A DNA stretch of 64,000 nt from Bradyrhizobium liaoningense (GTDB lineage: Bacteria > Pseudomonadota > Alphaproteobacteria > Rhizobiales > Xanthobacteraceae), in contig NZ_JAFCJM010000014.1 in NCBI RefSeq assembly GCF_018130955.1, forward strand, positions 109,736 through 173,735, in the 5' to 3' direction. The position numbers and the translations under genes are program-made. The notes beneath the pieces were generated by a model that was given only the letters and a program-made list of their open reading frames with translations, was not told where the DNA came from and did no database searches. The number at the start of each line of letters is the position of its first letter. The first letter of the stretch is position 1. Below, in pieces: positions 54,512-63,931 of the stretch.

Positions 54512-57292
54512 GTGCACGCTGGTGGCGACCGAAGTACTTTCCTTTCCACCTTGCCGGCCTCACAGCGCGACCGCAGTGCGGCATTGGCCGTGGTCGGCGT
54601 GTCGTCGCTGCTGTTTGCGCTGGCCGTGCCGTTCGCCGGCGTCCCGCTGGTGCCGGTGCCCGCCTTCGTCGCGAGCTACCAGTCGGCGCTTGCGGTCAGC
54701 GACACCGTCACCGCGGTGCTCCTGCTCGCGCAATTCGCGGTCCTGCGGAGCCGGGCGCTGCTCGCGCTGGCGACGGGCTACCTGTTCACCGCGGCGGCGG
54801 CCATCGTCCACGCCCTCACCTTCCCCGGACTATTCGCACCAAACGGACTGCTCGGCGCCGGTCCGCAAACCACCGTCTGGCTCTACATGATCTGGCATGG
54901 CGGCTTTCCGCTGTTCGTGCTGACCTATGCCTGGCTCAAGGACATCGACGGCGGGCCCAAGATCTGGAAGCCGATGCGCGAGACCATCCTCGGCTGCGTG
55001 CTCGGCGTCGTGGCGCTGATGATCCTGTTCGCCTGGACCGTAACCGCCCACCACGACCTGCTGCCGGTGCTGCTGAGCGAAGGCCGCTACACGCCGGCCA
55101 TGATCGGCGTGGTCTCCTTCGTCTGGTCCTTGAGCTTTGCCGCGCTGATCTCGCTCTGGTTCCGCAAGCCCTATTGCGTGATCGACGTCTGGCTGATGGT
55201 CGTGATGTGCGCGTGGCTGTTCGACATCGCGCTGTCGGCGATCGTCAACGTCGCCCGCTTCGATCTCGGCTTCTACACGGGACGCGTCTATGGCCTGCTC
55301 GCCGCGAATTTCGTGCTCGCGGTGCTTCTCGTCGAGAATGTCGGTCTCCAGGCGCAGATGGACAACCTGGTCGGCATGCTGCGGCGGCGGGCGGCCTCGG
55401 ATCGCGACTACTACAGCGAACGCGAGCGGTTGTTCGCAGCCGTCGTGCAGTCCTCCAACGATGCCATCATCACCAAATCGCTCGACGGCACGGTCACGGC
55501 CTGGAACCGCGCCGCGGAACGCCTGTTCGGCTACTCCGCGGGCGAGGCCGTGGGCAGGCACATCGATCTGATCGTGCCACCGGATCGGCGCGATGAGCTC
55601 GGCGAGATCCTGGCGCGCATCCGCAACGGCGTGAGCGTCGAGCAGCAGGAGACCATCCGCCGCCACAAGGACGGCCGCGAACTCAACGTGGTCCTGAGCA
55701 TTTCGCCGCTACACGCCGCCAATGGCGAGATCATCGGCGCCACCAAGATCGCCCGCGACATCACCGAGCGCAAACGCACGCAGAGCGCGCTGCAGCGCGA
55801 GATCGAGGAACGCCAGCGCATCTTCGAGACCTCCCAGGATCTCATCGTGGTCACCGACGGTTTCGGCACGTTCATCCAGGTCAGCCCGAGTGTGACTCAT
55901 ATCCTGGGCTTCAAGCCGGAGGAGATGATCGGACATAGCGCCGTCGAGTTCATTCATCCCGATGACCTGGAGAAGACCCGCGAGGAAATGCGCGCGGCGC
56001 GCCGCGGCCTTGTGAAGCGCAACTTCGAAGCGCGCTATCCGCACAGGGATGGACACGACGTGACCCTGAACTGGCTCGGCAGCTGGTCGGAGCCGGTGAA
56101 ACGCCACTTCTTCATCGGCCGCGACTTGTCCGAAAAGCAGGCCGCGGAAGCCCAGTTCCGCCAGGTCCAGAAGATGGACGCGATCGGCCAGTTGACCGGC
56201 GGCGTCGCCCACGACTTCAACAACGTGCTCACGGTCATCACCGGCACGATCGGGATCCTGGCCGACGCCGTCGCCGACCGTCCCGATCTCGCCGCGATCA
56301 CGCGCCTGATCGACGACGCCGCCGAGCGCGGCGCGCAGCTCACGAAACACCTGCTCGCCTTCGCCCGCAAGCAGCCGCTCCAGCCGCGCGAGATCGACGT
56401 CAACGCACTGGTGTTGGAAGCGGCCAAACTGCTGCATCCGACGCTCGGCGAGCAGATCCAGATCACCCCGCAGCTGACGGAGGAGGCCTGGCCCGCGCTG
56501 GTCGATCCGAACCAGCTCACCACCGCGATCCTCAATCTCGCGCTCAACGCGCGCGATGCCATGCCCGACGGCGGCAAGCTGGTGCTGGAAACCCGCAACG
56601 TCTTTCTCGACGAGGGCTACGCCGCCATGAACGCCGAGGTCACGGTCAGCAATTACGTGATGATCGCGGTCAGCGACACCGGCACCGGCATTCCTGCTCC
56701 GCTGCTGGAGCGTGTGTTCGACCCGTTCTTCACCACCAAGGAGGTCGGCAAGGGGACCGGGCTCGGCCTCTCCATGGTATTCGGCTTCGTCAAGCAGTCC
56801 GGCGGGCACATCAAGATCTACAGCGAGGAAGGCCACGGCACGAGCGTCAAGATCTACCTGCCGCGCTCGACCGGCGTGCAGGAGACCGACTACGAGCAGA
56901 TGCAGGCCGGCGCTATCGAAGGCGGCGACGAGAAGATCCTGATCGTCGAGGACGACGCGCTGGTCCGCCAATATGTGGTGACCCAGATCAAGAGCCTCGG
57001 CTACGAGGCGCTCGAGGCCGCCAATGCTGCCGAAGCGCTGGCGATCATCGACGGCGATGATGGCATCGACCTGCTCTTCACCGACGTCATCATGCCGGGC
57101 GCCATGAACGGCCGTCAGCTCGCCGACGAGGCGGCGCGGCGCCGGCCCGCACTGAAGACGCTGTTCACCTCGGGCTATACCGAGAATGCCATCGTCCATC
57201 ACGGACGGCTGGATTCCGGCGTGCTGCTGCTCGCAAAACCCTACCGCAAGTCCGAGCTCGCACGCATGATCCGCGTCGCGTTGATGAGCTGA
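54512..57292 (+). CDS. Hybrid sensor histidine kinase with MASE4, two PAS and a receiver domain
   Basis: About 926 residues from a GTG behind GAGAGG. Domains in order: MASE4 membrane sensor (~15-265, eight spans), PAS1 (~303-420), PAS2 (~434-548), HisKA with phospho-His H567 ([11 protein letters not shown]), HATPase (N-box [27 protein letters not shown]), and a receiver with D858 ([13 protein letters not shown]). A complex sensor; phosphate can pass to its own receiver or to the divergent single-domain regulator. The signal is unknown. A longer in-frame start at 54395 is possible but not family-like. Confidence 0.93.
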   Translation: MHAGGDRSTFLSTLPASQRDRSAALAVVGVSSLLFALAVPFAGVPLVPVPAFVASYQSALAVSDTVTAVLLLAQFAVLRSRALLALATGYLFTAAAAIVHALTFPGLFAPNGLLGAGPQTTVWLYMIWHGGFPLFVLTYAWLKDIDGGPKIWKPMRETILGCVLGVVALMILFAWTVTAHHDLLPVLLSEGRYTPAMIGVVSFVWSLSFAALISLWFRKPYCVIDVWLMVVMCAWLFDIALSAIVNVARFDLGFYTGRVYGLLAANFVLAVLLVENVGLQAQMDNLVGMLRRRAASDRDYYSERERLFAAVVQSSNDAIITKSLDGTVTAWNRAAERLFGYSAGEAVGRHIDLIVPPDRRDELGEILARIRNGVSVEQQETIRRHKDGRELNVVLSISPLHAANGEIIGATKIARDITERKRTQSALQREIEERQRIFETSQDLIVVTDGFGTFIQVSPSVTHILGFKPEEMIGHSAVEFIHPDDLEKTREEMRAARRGLVKRNFEARYPHRDGHDVTLNWLGSWSEPVKRHFFIGRDLSEKQAAEAQFRQVQKMDAIGQLTGGVAHDFNNVLTVITGTIGILADAVADRPDLAAITRLIDDAAERGAQLTKHLLAFARKQPLQPREIDVNALVLEAAKLLHPTLGEQIQITPQLTEEAWPALVDPNQLTTAILNLALNARDAMPDGGKLVLETRNVFLDEGYAAMNAEVTVSNYVMIAVSDTGTGIPAPLLERVFDPFFTTKEVGKGTGLGLSMVFGFVKQSGGHIKIYSEEGHGTSVKIYLPRSTGVQETDYEQMQAGAIEGGDEKILIVEDDALVRQYVVTQIKSLGYEALEAANAAEALAIIDGDDGIDLLFTDVIMPGAMNGRQLADEAARRRPALKTLFTSGYTENAIVHHGRLDSGVLLLAKPYRKSELARMIRVALMS

Positions 57293-57310
57293 GAGCGGCT
57301 CTTTTGTTTG

Positions 57311-57358
57311 AGCATGATCTTCGCGCAAACGCGATCCGCGTTTGTCGCGCGGGAAAAA
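57311..57358. repeat. GAGCATGATC-type intergenic repeat
   Basis: GAGCATGATCTTCGCGCAAACGCG with the pair GCAAACGCGATC / GATCCGCGTTTG … GCGCGGGAAAA. A fold-back element of a type seen dispersed in Bradyrhizobium-like genomes; single copy in this window. Confidence 0.5.
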
Positions 57359-57433
57359 GCGCTGACACTCTGCCGGATCGTGATCTAAGCTATCACTAAG
57401 ACCCGTTGCCGATAGCCCCACGGACCCGCACAC

Positions 57434-58429
57434 GTGAAAAACCTGCTCACCGATATTGCCGGCGTCCGCGTCGGCCACGCCCATGATGCCGCCCTCGCCT
57501 CGGGCGCCACCGCAATCGTGTTCGACGAGCCGGCGGTGGCGGCGATCGACGTGCGCGGCGGTGGGCCGGGCACGCGCGAGGACGCGCTGCTCGACCTCGC
57601 CAACACGGTCGAACGCGTCGATGCGATCGCGCTCTCCGGCGGCTCGGCGTTCGGGCTCGAGACCGGCGGCGGCATCACGGCCTGGCTCGCCGAGCAGGGC
57701 CGCGGGTTCCGGGTCCGCGAGGCGCTGATCCCGATCGTGCCGGGCGCGATCCTGTTCGATCTGCTCAATGGCGGCGACAAGGCGTGGGGACGTTTCGCGC
57801 CCTATCGCGATCTCGGCTATGCCGCGGCCGTCGCCGCCGGGGAAGATTTTGCGCTCGGCAGCGTCGGCGCCGGTCTTGGCGCCACCACCGCGACGTTCAA
57901 GGGCGGGCTCGGCTCGGCCTCGGCGGTGACCGCCGACGGCGTCAAGGTCGCGGCGATCGTCGCCGTCAATGCCGTCGGCAGCGCCACCGTCGGCGACGGC
58001 CCGTGGTTCTGGGCGGCGCCGTTCGAGGTGAACGGCGAGTTCGGTGGCCGCGGCCTGCCCGAGACGTTCACGGACGACATGCTCAAAATGCGCATCAAGG
58101 GCGGGCCTGCGGCAAGCGCGCGCGAAAACACCACGATCGGGCTTGTCGTGACGGACGCGGTGTTGACAAAACCCCAGGCCAAGCGGCTGGCGATGATCGC
58201 GCACACCGGCTTTGCCCGCGCGATCTATCCGGTGCACGCGCCGAACGACGGCGACGTGCTGTTTGCCGCCGCCACCGGCTTAAAACCGATCGAGCCGCTG
58301 GTCGGCCTCACCGAGCTCGGCACGCTCGCCGCCAACGTGGTGGCGCGTGCCATTGCGCGCGGCGTCTACAGCGCAACCGCGCTGCCGTTCGCGGGGGCGC
58401 AGCCGGCTTGGAAGGACCGGTTCGGTTAG
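57434..58429 (+). CDS. P1/S58-family Ntn-hydrolase (NylC/DmpA-like)
   Basis: 331 residues. The family signatures are GVRVGHAHD, ALSGGSAFGLETGGGI, VPGAILFDLLNGGD and ARENTTIGLVVTDA. N232-T233 matches the Asn/Thr self-cleavage junction of nylon-oligomer hydrolase NylC, so T233 is the likely nucleophile. Relatives remove N-terminal amino acids or cleave amide oligomers after autocleavage into two chains. Starts at a GTG. Stands alone. Confidence 0.87.
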   Translation: MKNLLTDIAGVRVGHAHDAALASGATAIVFDEPAVAAIDVRGGGPGTREDALLDLANTVERVDAIALSGGSAFGLETGGGITAWLAEQGRGFRVREALIPIVPGAILFDLLNGGDKAWGRFAPYRDLGYAAAVAAGEDFALGSVGAGLGATTATFKGGLGSASAVTADGVKVAAIVAVNAVGSATVGDGPWFWAAPFEVNGEFGGRGLPETFTDDMLKMRIKGGPAASARENTTIGLVVTDAVLTKPQAKRLAMIAHTGFARAIYPVHAPNDGDVLFAAATGLKPIEPLVGLTELGTLAANVVARAIARGVYSATALPFAGAQPAWKDRFG

Positions 58430-58440
58430 TCAATCACGAC

Positions 58441-58547
58441 TGTCATCGCCCGGCGAAGACCGGGCGATCCAGTATTCCAGAGACGGTTGTGGGATACGGA
58501 GAAGCCGCGGCGTACTGGATGCCCCGGCCTCGCGGGGCATGACAGCG
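58441..58547. repeat. GTCATCGCCCGGCGAAGACC-type intergenic repeat
   Basis: Left part GTCATCGCCCGGCG…GATCCAGTATTCC, right part TACTGGATGCCCCGGC…GGGGCATGAC. The outer and inner arms are inverted. A third repeat family, filling the gap between the peptidase and the EF-hand gene. Confidence 0.8.
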
Positions 58548-58557
58548 AAGTGATGGC

Positions 58558-59316
58558 TTACACGCTCATCGACAGCGACGATGCCGCGGACGACGTCCCC
58601 GTCTGTCCCTGCTGCATCATCTGCTCGAACCAGTTGTAGGGCGAGTTGCCGGCGCCCGATGCGCTGGAGGCGCCCGGCACCGTCATGGTCATCTTGAAGC
58701 CGTCGGCATATTTGACGGTCGTGGTGGTCGAGCCGTCGCTGTTGACGACGGTGGTTCGGGTTGTGCCGCCGCTCGATTGCTCGGAGTCGGAGCTGTCGCC
58801 GGTGCCGTCGGACCCGCTCGCGCCCTGGGCGTGGTGGTGGCCGTGCCCGCTCTTCAGCGCCTTCGACATCTCCTCGAGGCTGACACTGCCGTCGCCGTCG
58901 GTATCGAGCTTGTCGAACACCTTGTCGGCATTCGCAAGATTGGTGCCGCCCGCGCCGAGCGCGTCCTCGAATTCCGTCTTGTCGATCTGGCCGTCGCCAT
59001 TCGCGTCGATCTGCGAGAACAGATCCTTCAGCGCGGCCTCGCGGGTCGTCGGCGTCGAAGACGTCGATCCGGTGCTCGACGACGACTGGCTCTGCGCCGC
59101 GATCAGCGCGCTCATCGTCTCCGGCGAGATCGGCGCGCAATTACCTGAACTCGTTGACGAGGTCGCAGACGTCGTCGTGCCCTTGGAGCTGTCGATCGAG
59201 AAAGGATTGCTCGCGCCTTGCGAAAGGCCGGTCTGCTGGGTCGAGGACGTCTTCGACGACGTCAGCGTTTGCAACGCGTCGAGCGCGGACGAAACTGCAC
59301 CAAGGGCGAACAACAT
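58558..59316 (-). CDS. EF-hand calcium-binding protein, Ser/Thr-rich
   Basis: 252 residues. Two EF-hand loops, DANGDGQIDKTE and DTDGDGSVSLEE (about residues 102-145), set between Ser/Thr/Gly-rich stretches, then a histidine run GHGHHH. The N-terminus has no clear signal peptide. The ATG at 59316 follows GGAGT. Probably a surface-related or calcium-buffering protein; the exact role is unknown. Divergent from rpe. Confidence 0.82.
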   Translation of the reverse strand: MLFALGAVSSALDALQTLTSSKTSSTQQTGLSQGASNPFSIDSSKGTTTSATSSTSSGNCAPISPETMSALIAAQSQSSSSTGSTSSTPTTREAALKDLFSQIDANGDGQIDKTEFEDALGAGGTNLANADKVFDKLDTDGDGSVSLEEMSKALKSGHGHHHAQGASGSDGTGDSSDSEQSSGGTTRTTVVNSDGSTTTTVKYADGFKMTMTVPGASSASGAGNSPYNWFEQMMQQGQTGTSSAASSLSMSV

Positions 59317-59568
59317 TGCCAGGGACTCCAACCAGCGCCGCGCGAGGGCGCGGCCAATGTCTGACAACAGGCAGCAAGCCCCGTGCCAGCGCGAAAACCT
59401 CAATGAATTCCGCTCTTGCCGCGCATTCGAGGCGCCGCCGCCCCGGGCAATTCATGCCGGCTGCGGCAGAATTTTCCGCCCACAGGGAACGTTGTCAGCC
59501 GCATTGCGGCGGCACACCCCCCGTGTTAGGCGAGGCCCGTCCGCGGACCACCCCTTGGGAACAGCGCC

Positions 59569-60270
59569 ATGACCCAGCCCTTCACGCCCCGCCCCCTGGT
59601 GATCGCCCCGTCGATCCTGGCGTCCGACTTTTCCAGGCTCGGCGAAGAGGTCCGCGCGGTCGACGCCGCCGGCGCCGACTGGATGCATCTCGACGTCATG
59701 GACGGGCATTTTGTCCCGAACATTTCCTACGGCCCCGACGTCATCAAGGCGATGCGCCCCCACAGCAAGAAGATCTTCGACGCGCATCTGATGATCGCGC
59801 CCTGCGATCCCTATCTCGAAGCCTTTGCGAAAGCGGGCTGCGACCACATCACCGTGCATGCGGAAGCCGGCCCGCATCTGCACCGCTCGCTTCAGGCAAT
59901 CCGCGCGCTCGGCAAGAAGGCCGGCGTCTCGCTCAATCCGGGCACACCGATCAGCGCGATCGAATATGTCATCGACCTCATCGACCTCGTGCTTGTCATG
60001 TCGGTCAATCCCGGTTTTGGCGGACAGGCCTTCATCCCCTCCGCGCTGGCAAAAATCCGCGACCTTCGCGCCATGACGGCGGGCCGCCCGATCGACATCG
60101 AGGTCGACGGCGGCGTCGGACCTGATGTCGCGGGTGCGCTGGCCGCCGCAGGCGCGAACGCCTTCGTCGCCGGCACTGCGGTGTTCAAGGGCGGCACCGA
60201 GGCGGCCTACAAGACCAACATCGCCGCGATCCGCAACGCGGCGGCAAGCGCACGCGGCGAGGCCATCTGA
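59569..60270 (+). CDS. rpe: Ribulose-phosphate 3-epimerase
   Basis: 233-residue TIM barrel that interconverts ribulose-5-P and xylulose-5-P in the pentose phosphate and Calvin pathways. Motifs: [57 protein letters not shown] and IEVDGGV. Full length; no anomaly. Confidence 0.97.
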   Translation: MTQPFTPRPLVIAPSILASDFSRLGEEVRAVDAAGADWMHLDVMDGHFVPNISYGPDVIKAMRPHSKKIFDAHLMIAPCDPYLEAFAKAGCDHITVHAEAGPHLHRSLQAIRALGKKAGVSLNPGTPISAIEYVIDLIDLVLVMSVNPGFGGQAFIPSALAKIRDLRAMTAGRPIDIEVDGGVGPDVAGALAAAGANAFVAGTAVFKGGTEAAYKTNIAAIRNAAASARGEAI

Positions 60271-60314
60271 GCCCGCCTTCCGAACCGTTTCCCCGGCCGT
60301 CCCGACCAACGGCC

Positions 60315-60884
60315 ATGGATGAACTCCGCTCCACCCCGTTTTCCGCCGGCCTCCGCCGCCTGCTCGCCGACACCCTGGAGGATGGCGAGCGGGTGATCTG
60401 GCAGGGTCAGCCCGACGGCGTCGCAAACATGATGATGTGGCGCTTCCTGTGGTGGGTCGGAGGCCTGTGGCTGCTCGTGACCATCATTGCCTTTGCCAAC
60501 GGCTGGATCGACCAGGCGACAAAACCACTGCTGATGGTCGGGGCCGCGATGCTCGGGGCACCCTTCGTCATGCTGCTGCACGACCTCCAGACGCTGTTCG
60601 CGATCACCAATCGCCGCGCGCTGATCCTGCGCACGGCCTGGGGCCGGCGCACCGCCCGCGCCACGTCGTTCAAGGCAATGGACAAGGAGCTCGAGATCCT
60701 CGACATCGGCCGCGGGGCCGGCCACCTGAACTTTGCGTCCGGCCTCTCAACGCGTTCGCCAGATACCGACTACACCGGCCGCTACGGCTTTCGCTGCGTT
60801 CGCGACCCCGCCCGCATCCGCGACATTTTGGGGCACGCCCGCGCGCAGAAGGCTCCGGCACGCTCGCGCGGCAAGGCGATCTGA
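60315..60884 (+). CDS. Two-span membrane protein with a PH-like domain
   Basis: 189 residues. Two spans (about 44-63 and 70-92) between a short N-terminal part (LEDGERVIWQGQP) and a C-terminal beta-rich region (LFAITNRRALILRT...) like bacterial PH (bPH) domains. Role unknown. 44 bases after rpe and probably co-transcribed. Confidence 0.72.
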   Translation: MDELRSTPFSAGLRRLLADTLEDGERVIWQGQPDGVANMMMWRFLWWVGGLWLLVTIIAFANGWIDQATKPLLMVGAAMLGAPFVMLLHDLQTLFAITNRRALILRTAWGRRTARATSFKAMDKELEILDIGRGAGHLNFASGLSTRSPDTDYTGRYGFRCVRDPARIRDILGHARAQKAPARSRGKAI

Positions 60885-61030
60885 GCGACGTACGCCGGCG
60901 AGCTCAGGCATTTACGGGTGCTGCGGCGCGCAATGAATCACATTGCAGCCAGAATCCGTACTCATCCGGACTTCCCTGATTCGCGCAAATCACTGCACAA
61001 GAGCGCTCCCCTCTGGGACGGGAGCACATC

Positions 61031-61177
61031 ATGACGACGACCCTGGTTTGGACTGGCGTGGCGTTGTGGCTTGGGTTCAATGCAGCGATTGCGGCTCGCT
61101 GCCTCTACGTAGCGCGACCGGTCAAGGTCGCCTCTCGCTCCGCCCGCATCATCCATTTCGATCGTCACCGGGCGTGA
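61031..61177 (+). CDS. 48-residue single-span protein
   Basis: Opens MTTTLVWTGVALWLGFNAAI (one span), then a basic tail (VARPVKVASRSARIIHF). GGGAGCACATC precedes the ATG with a fair ribosome site. Length and composition fit the small basic membrane proteins common here; no family recognised. Confidence 0.5.
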   Translation: MTTTLVWTGVALWLGFNAAIAARCLYVARPVKVASRSARIIHFDRHRA

Positions 61178-61264
61178 GCGAACCGACGATTTGAGGCCCG
61201 AATTTGTAGAGACAGGTGCGTTCCGGTCGCCGTGCCGGCATTGATCCCCTTTTGGAATGAACTC

Positions 61265-61456
61265 ATGAAACCATATTGCCCCAACTGCCTGCGCGAAATG
61301 TCGAAGGCAGCCTTCTCCCGTAACCTGTTCAATTGCGAGCCCTGCCGCGAGATCATCCAGTTCTTCGGCGACAGCGCCGATCACGGCGACGCCGGTCCGC
61401 ACTTCGCCTGGCCGATCCGCCGCAAGAGTGCCGGCCACACCGCCTGCGTGGCCTGA
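61265..61456 (+). CDS. 63-residue zinc-ribbon-like protein
   Basis: MKPYCPNCLREM and FNCEPCREII give a CxxC-CxxC ribbon that would bind one zinc. The rest is polar. A weak GGAATG lies upstream. Isolated small gene in the gap before the kinase; function unknown. Confidence 0.55.
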   Translation: MKPYCPNCLREMSKAAFSRNLFNCEPCREIIQFFGDSADHGDAGPHFAWPIRRKSAGHTACVA

Positions 61457-61460
61457 GGCT

Positions 61461-61526
61461 CTAGATTCTTGTTTTGACGCGTTTTCTTGACGCGAACCGG
61501 CGTCCACTTCGCTGGAAAACGCTCTA
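61461..61526. repeat. TTTTGACGCGTTTTCTTGAC-type intergenic repeat
   Basis: TAGATTCTTGTTTTGACGCG … CGCTGGAAAACGCTCTAG. A short dispersed element with a GACGCGTTTTC / GAAAACGC fold-back, at the end of the kinase gene. Confidence 0.5.
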
Positions 61527-62951
61527 GCCCTCCGCGGCCTCTCCTGACTCCGCGGCAAGGCGCTGCGGCCGCACCACGGTGACGGTGCAGGACGCTTCGG
61601 ACGCCACTTTTGACGAGACGCTGCCGAGCAGCGTGCGCCTGAACGAGTTTTGCCGCGCCCCGATGATGACGTGGTCGACGTGATTGACCTCGCAGAATTC
61701 CAAAATCGCCGCCGCGGGGTCCACCGCCTCCAGCACATGCGCCGATAGCCTGTTATCGCCGAGCTTGAGCGGCGTGGCCCAGTGCCGCAGCGCCACCAGC
61801 CGGTCGACATGCTTGTTGGAGCCCTCCTCGTCCAGAGTGCGATCGATCGCGATCCGGTTCAGCTTCAGCACGTTGAGGCAGGCAAGCCGCGCCGAGGGCA
61901 ACGTGGTCAGTATCCGCTCGGTGGTAACGCGCAACGCCTCGTTCAGCTCGGGCGCGCCCTCGGCGGTGTCGAGCGCGACCGCCACGATCGGGCTCGAGGC
62001 GATCTGCGCGGCAACGTCGGACGCCGGACGCGCCTGTTTCACGCTCGGATTGAAGCGCCGCCGCCACGCCGTGGAGAGCGGATCGCGCTTGAGCCGCTCG
62101 GAGCGCGCCGTCAGCTTGACCTGATCGGGATACGAGAGATCGAAGGCCAGTTGCGAGGCGGTCGGATAGCGCCAGACCGGCTCGATCTCCAGACACCGCA
62201 GCACGATCTCCTGGAGCCAGGGCGGGTAATCGGCGCGCAGCGCGCGAGGCGGATAGGGATCGCGCCACAGCCGGCGCCGCATCGCGCCCAGCGTCTCACC
62301 CTCGCCGAAGGGCCGCTCGCCCGTCGTGAAGAAGTAGAGCAGCACGCCCAGCGAGAACAGGTCGCTGCGGGGATCGTCGCGCACACCGTGCAGCCGCTCC
62401 GGCGCCATATAGGGCGCGGTGCCGTAAGGCAGACGGAACTCCTCCTGCAACAGATCCGGCAGATGGTTGTGATGCGACAGCCCATAGTCGATCAGCACGG
62501 CTTCGCCGCTCTCGCGGAACATGATGCTGCTCGGCTTGATGTCGTGATGGATCACGTTCTGCCGATGCAGGTCGGCCAGCGCGGTGGCGATCTTCGCCAC
62601 CAGCGTGCGCGCCTCCTCGTACGGCAGCGGCAGATCGGGCAGCCGCTTGTAGAGCGTGGTGCCCGGGATGAGCTCGATCACCACATAGGCTTGCTTGGCA
62701 AAGTCGCCGGTGCCGAAGCAGGTCGGCACGTGGGGACCTGCCAGCCGCGGCAAGATCATCATCTCCATCTCGAAGGAGACGATCGCCGCCGGGTCCTCGC
62801 CCTCCGACACCCGCGGGATCTTCATCAGCAGCGGCACGTCGATGCCGGGATGGGTGACGGTCCACAGCGTCGCCATGCCGCCGGCATGGACGCATTCGCC
62901 GATCGTGTAACCGTCGATTTCGGCGCCGGCCTTAACCAGTGGTTTTGGCAT
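61524..62951 (-). CDS. Ser/Thr protein kinase fused to a universal-stress-protein domain
   Basis: 475 residues. Kinase domain ~10-285: Lys K44 (LLMKIPR), catalytic loop HHDIKPSSIMF (D137, K139) and metal loop DYG (D155). In the catalytic loop the usual Arg is His and the usual Asn is Ser (S142), so activity may be reduced or altered. Residues ~325-475 form a USP domain with GARQNSFRRTLLGSVSSK as a partly degenerate ATP motif. The start at MPKPLVKAG lies 5 bases after the phosphoesterase stop, so the two are co-transcribed. Probably a stress-signalling unit. Confidence 0.88.
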   Translation of the reverse strand: MPKPLVKAGAEIDGYTIGECVHAGGMATLWTVTHPGIDVPLLMKIPRVSEGEDPAAIVSFEMEMMILPRLAGPHVPTCFGTGDFAKQAYVVIELIPGTTLYKRLPDLPLPYEEARTLVAKIATALADLHRQNVIHHDIKPSSIMFRESGEAVLIDYGLSHHNHLPDLLQEEFRLPYGTAPYMAPERLHGVRDDPRSDLFSLGVLLYFFTTGERPFGEGETLGAMRRRLWRDPYPPRALRADYPPWLQEIVLRCLEIEPVWRYPTASQLAFDLSYPDQVKLTARSERLKRDPLSTAWRRRFNPSVKQARPASDVAAQIASSPIVAVALDTAEGAPELNEALRVTTERILTTLPSARLACLNVLKLNRIAIDRTLDEEGSNKHVDRLVALRHWATPLKLGDNRLSAHVLEAVDPAAAILEFCEVNHVDHVIIGARQNSFRRTLLGSVSSKVASEASCTVTVVRPQRLAAESGEAAEG

Positions 62952-62956
62952 CGCTC

Positions 62957-63697
62957 TCAGCGCCCCTGCGACAGCCGGTCGGCGAGCCAATCCGGCAGGC
63001 CGTTGTCCCGGATCGCTTTCGCGGCGGCCTCGATATCATAGGGCACGCGGCAATAGGTGATCTCGCAACTGTCGGTGTCGAACAGCACGAAGGACGCGGC
63101 GGGATCGCCGTCGCGGGGCTGGCCGACCGAGCCGAGCACCGCCAGCCATTGCCGACCGCGCAGGAGCTGCACCGGCACGTCGGTCTTCGGCAGGAAGCTC
63201 GTCATCTTGGCCGTCGCCGACATCGAGTAGAGCGCGGGACGGTGGATGTGGCCGCAGAAGGTGACGTGGGCCGGCGTCGCGATCATGCTGCGCGCCGCGT
63301 CCGGCGTCGTGCGGACATAGTGCCAGCGCGCCGGCTGGGACGCTTCCGAATGCACGTAAAGACGGTCCTGATCCCCCACCGTCAGCGGCAGATCGGCCAG
63401 GAAGCGCCGCTGCGGCGCGCCGAGCCGGCCGCGCGTCCATTCGATCGCGATCTGCGCCTCGGCATTCATGGTCTCGGCGGAGGAGTTCACGGCCTGGTCA
63501 TGGTTGCCGCGCACGGCGAGAGCGCCCTGCCCGACCAGCTCCATCGCGGTGTCCACCACCCATTCCGGATCGGCACCGTAGCCGACGAAGTCGCCGAGCA
63601 GGACGAACCGCTCAGCGCCCCTCGCGCGGGCCCCCTTCAGGCATGCGTCGAAGGCCTGCCGGTTGGCATGGATATCGGCAAAAACGGCCAGTCGCAC
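62957..63697 (-). CDS. Metallophosphoesterase
   Basis: 246 residues of the calcineurin-like superfamily: DIHANRQAFDA, LLGDFVGYGADP, VRGNHDQAVN and TFCGHIHRPALYS give the metal ligands. Closest in style to YfcE/diadenosine-tetraphosphatase-like enzymes; substrate unknown. Begins at a GTG. Upstream partner of the kinase-USP gene, which could make it the counter-acting phosphatase, though that is inference. Confidence 0.9.
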   Translation of the reverse strand: MRLAVFADIHANRQAFDACLKGARARGAERFVLLGDFVGYGADPEWVVDTAMELVGQGALAVRGNHDQAVNSSAETMNAEAQIAIEWTRGRLGAPQRRFLADLPLTVGDQDRLYVHSEASQPARWHYVRTTPDAARSMIATPAHVTFCGHIHRPALYSMSATAKMTSFLPKTDVPVQLLRGRQWLAVLGSVGQPRDGDPAASFVLFDTDSCEITYCRVPYDIEAAAKAIRDNGLPDWLADRLSQGR

Positions 63698-63835
63698 GCG
63701 TCCTCCACCCTCAAAGCGTAGTCCTCAGCGGATTAGGCAATTTGAGGAAGGTCAACAAGATGCGACAGCGCGAGTTCGGTTTCTAGTGCCTCGCGCGTGA
63801 TGAGATTGGGTCAAACTGGTGCGGCATCGGGAAAT

Positions 63836-63920
63836 CACCTCTCCCTTGGGAGAGGTCGGCGCTCTTGCGCCGGGTGAGGGTTTACGGCCTTACCTTGGTG
63901 AAACACCCCTCACCCGATTT
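63836..63920. repeat. CCTCTCCCTTGGGAGAGG-type intergenic repeat, truncated
   Basis: CACCTCTCCCTTGGGAGAGG … GCGCCGGGTGAGGG … CACCCCTCACCC. Widespread layout in Bradyrhizobium genomes; here the right-hand arm stops at GATTTGCATG, where a different sequence begins. Confidence 0.65.
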
Positions 63921-63931
63921 GCATGTCCAGC

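Noticed and set aside
55709..58237. 842-codon minus-strand frame across the hybrid kinase and peptidase
   Set aside because: Spans two well-defined plus-strand genes and is Arg/Asp/His-rich nonsense typical of antisense frames.
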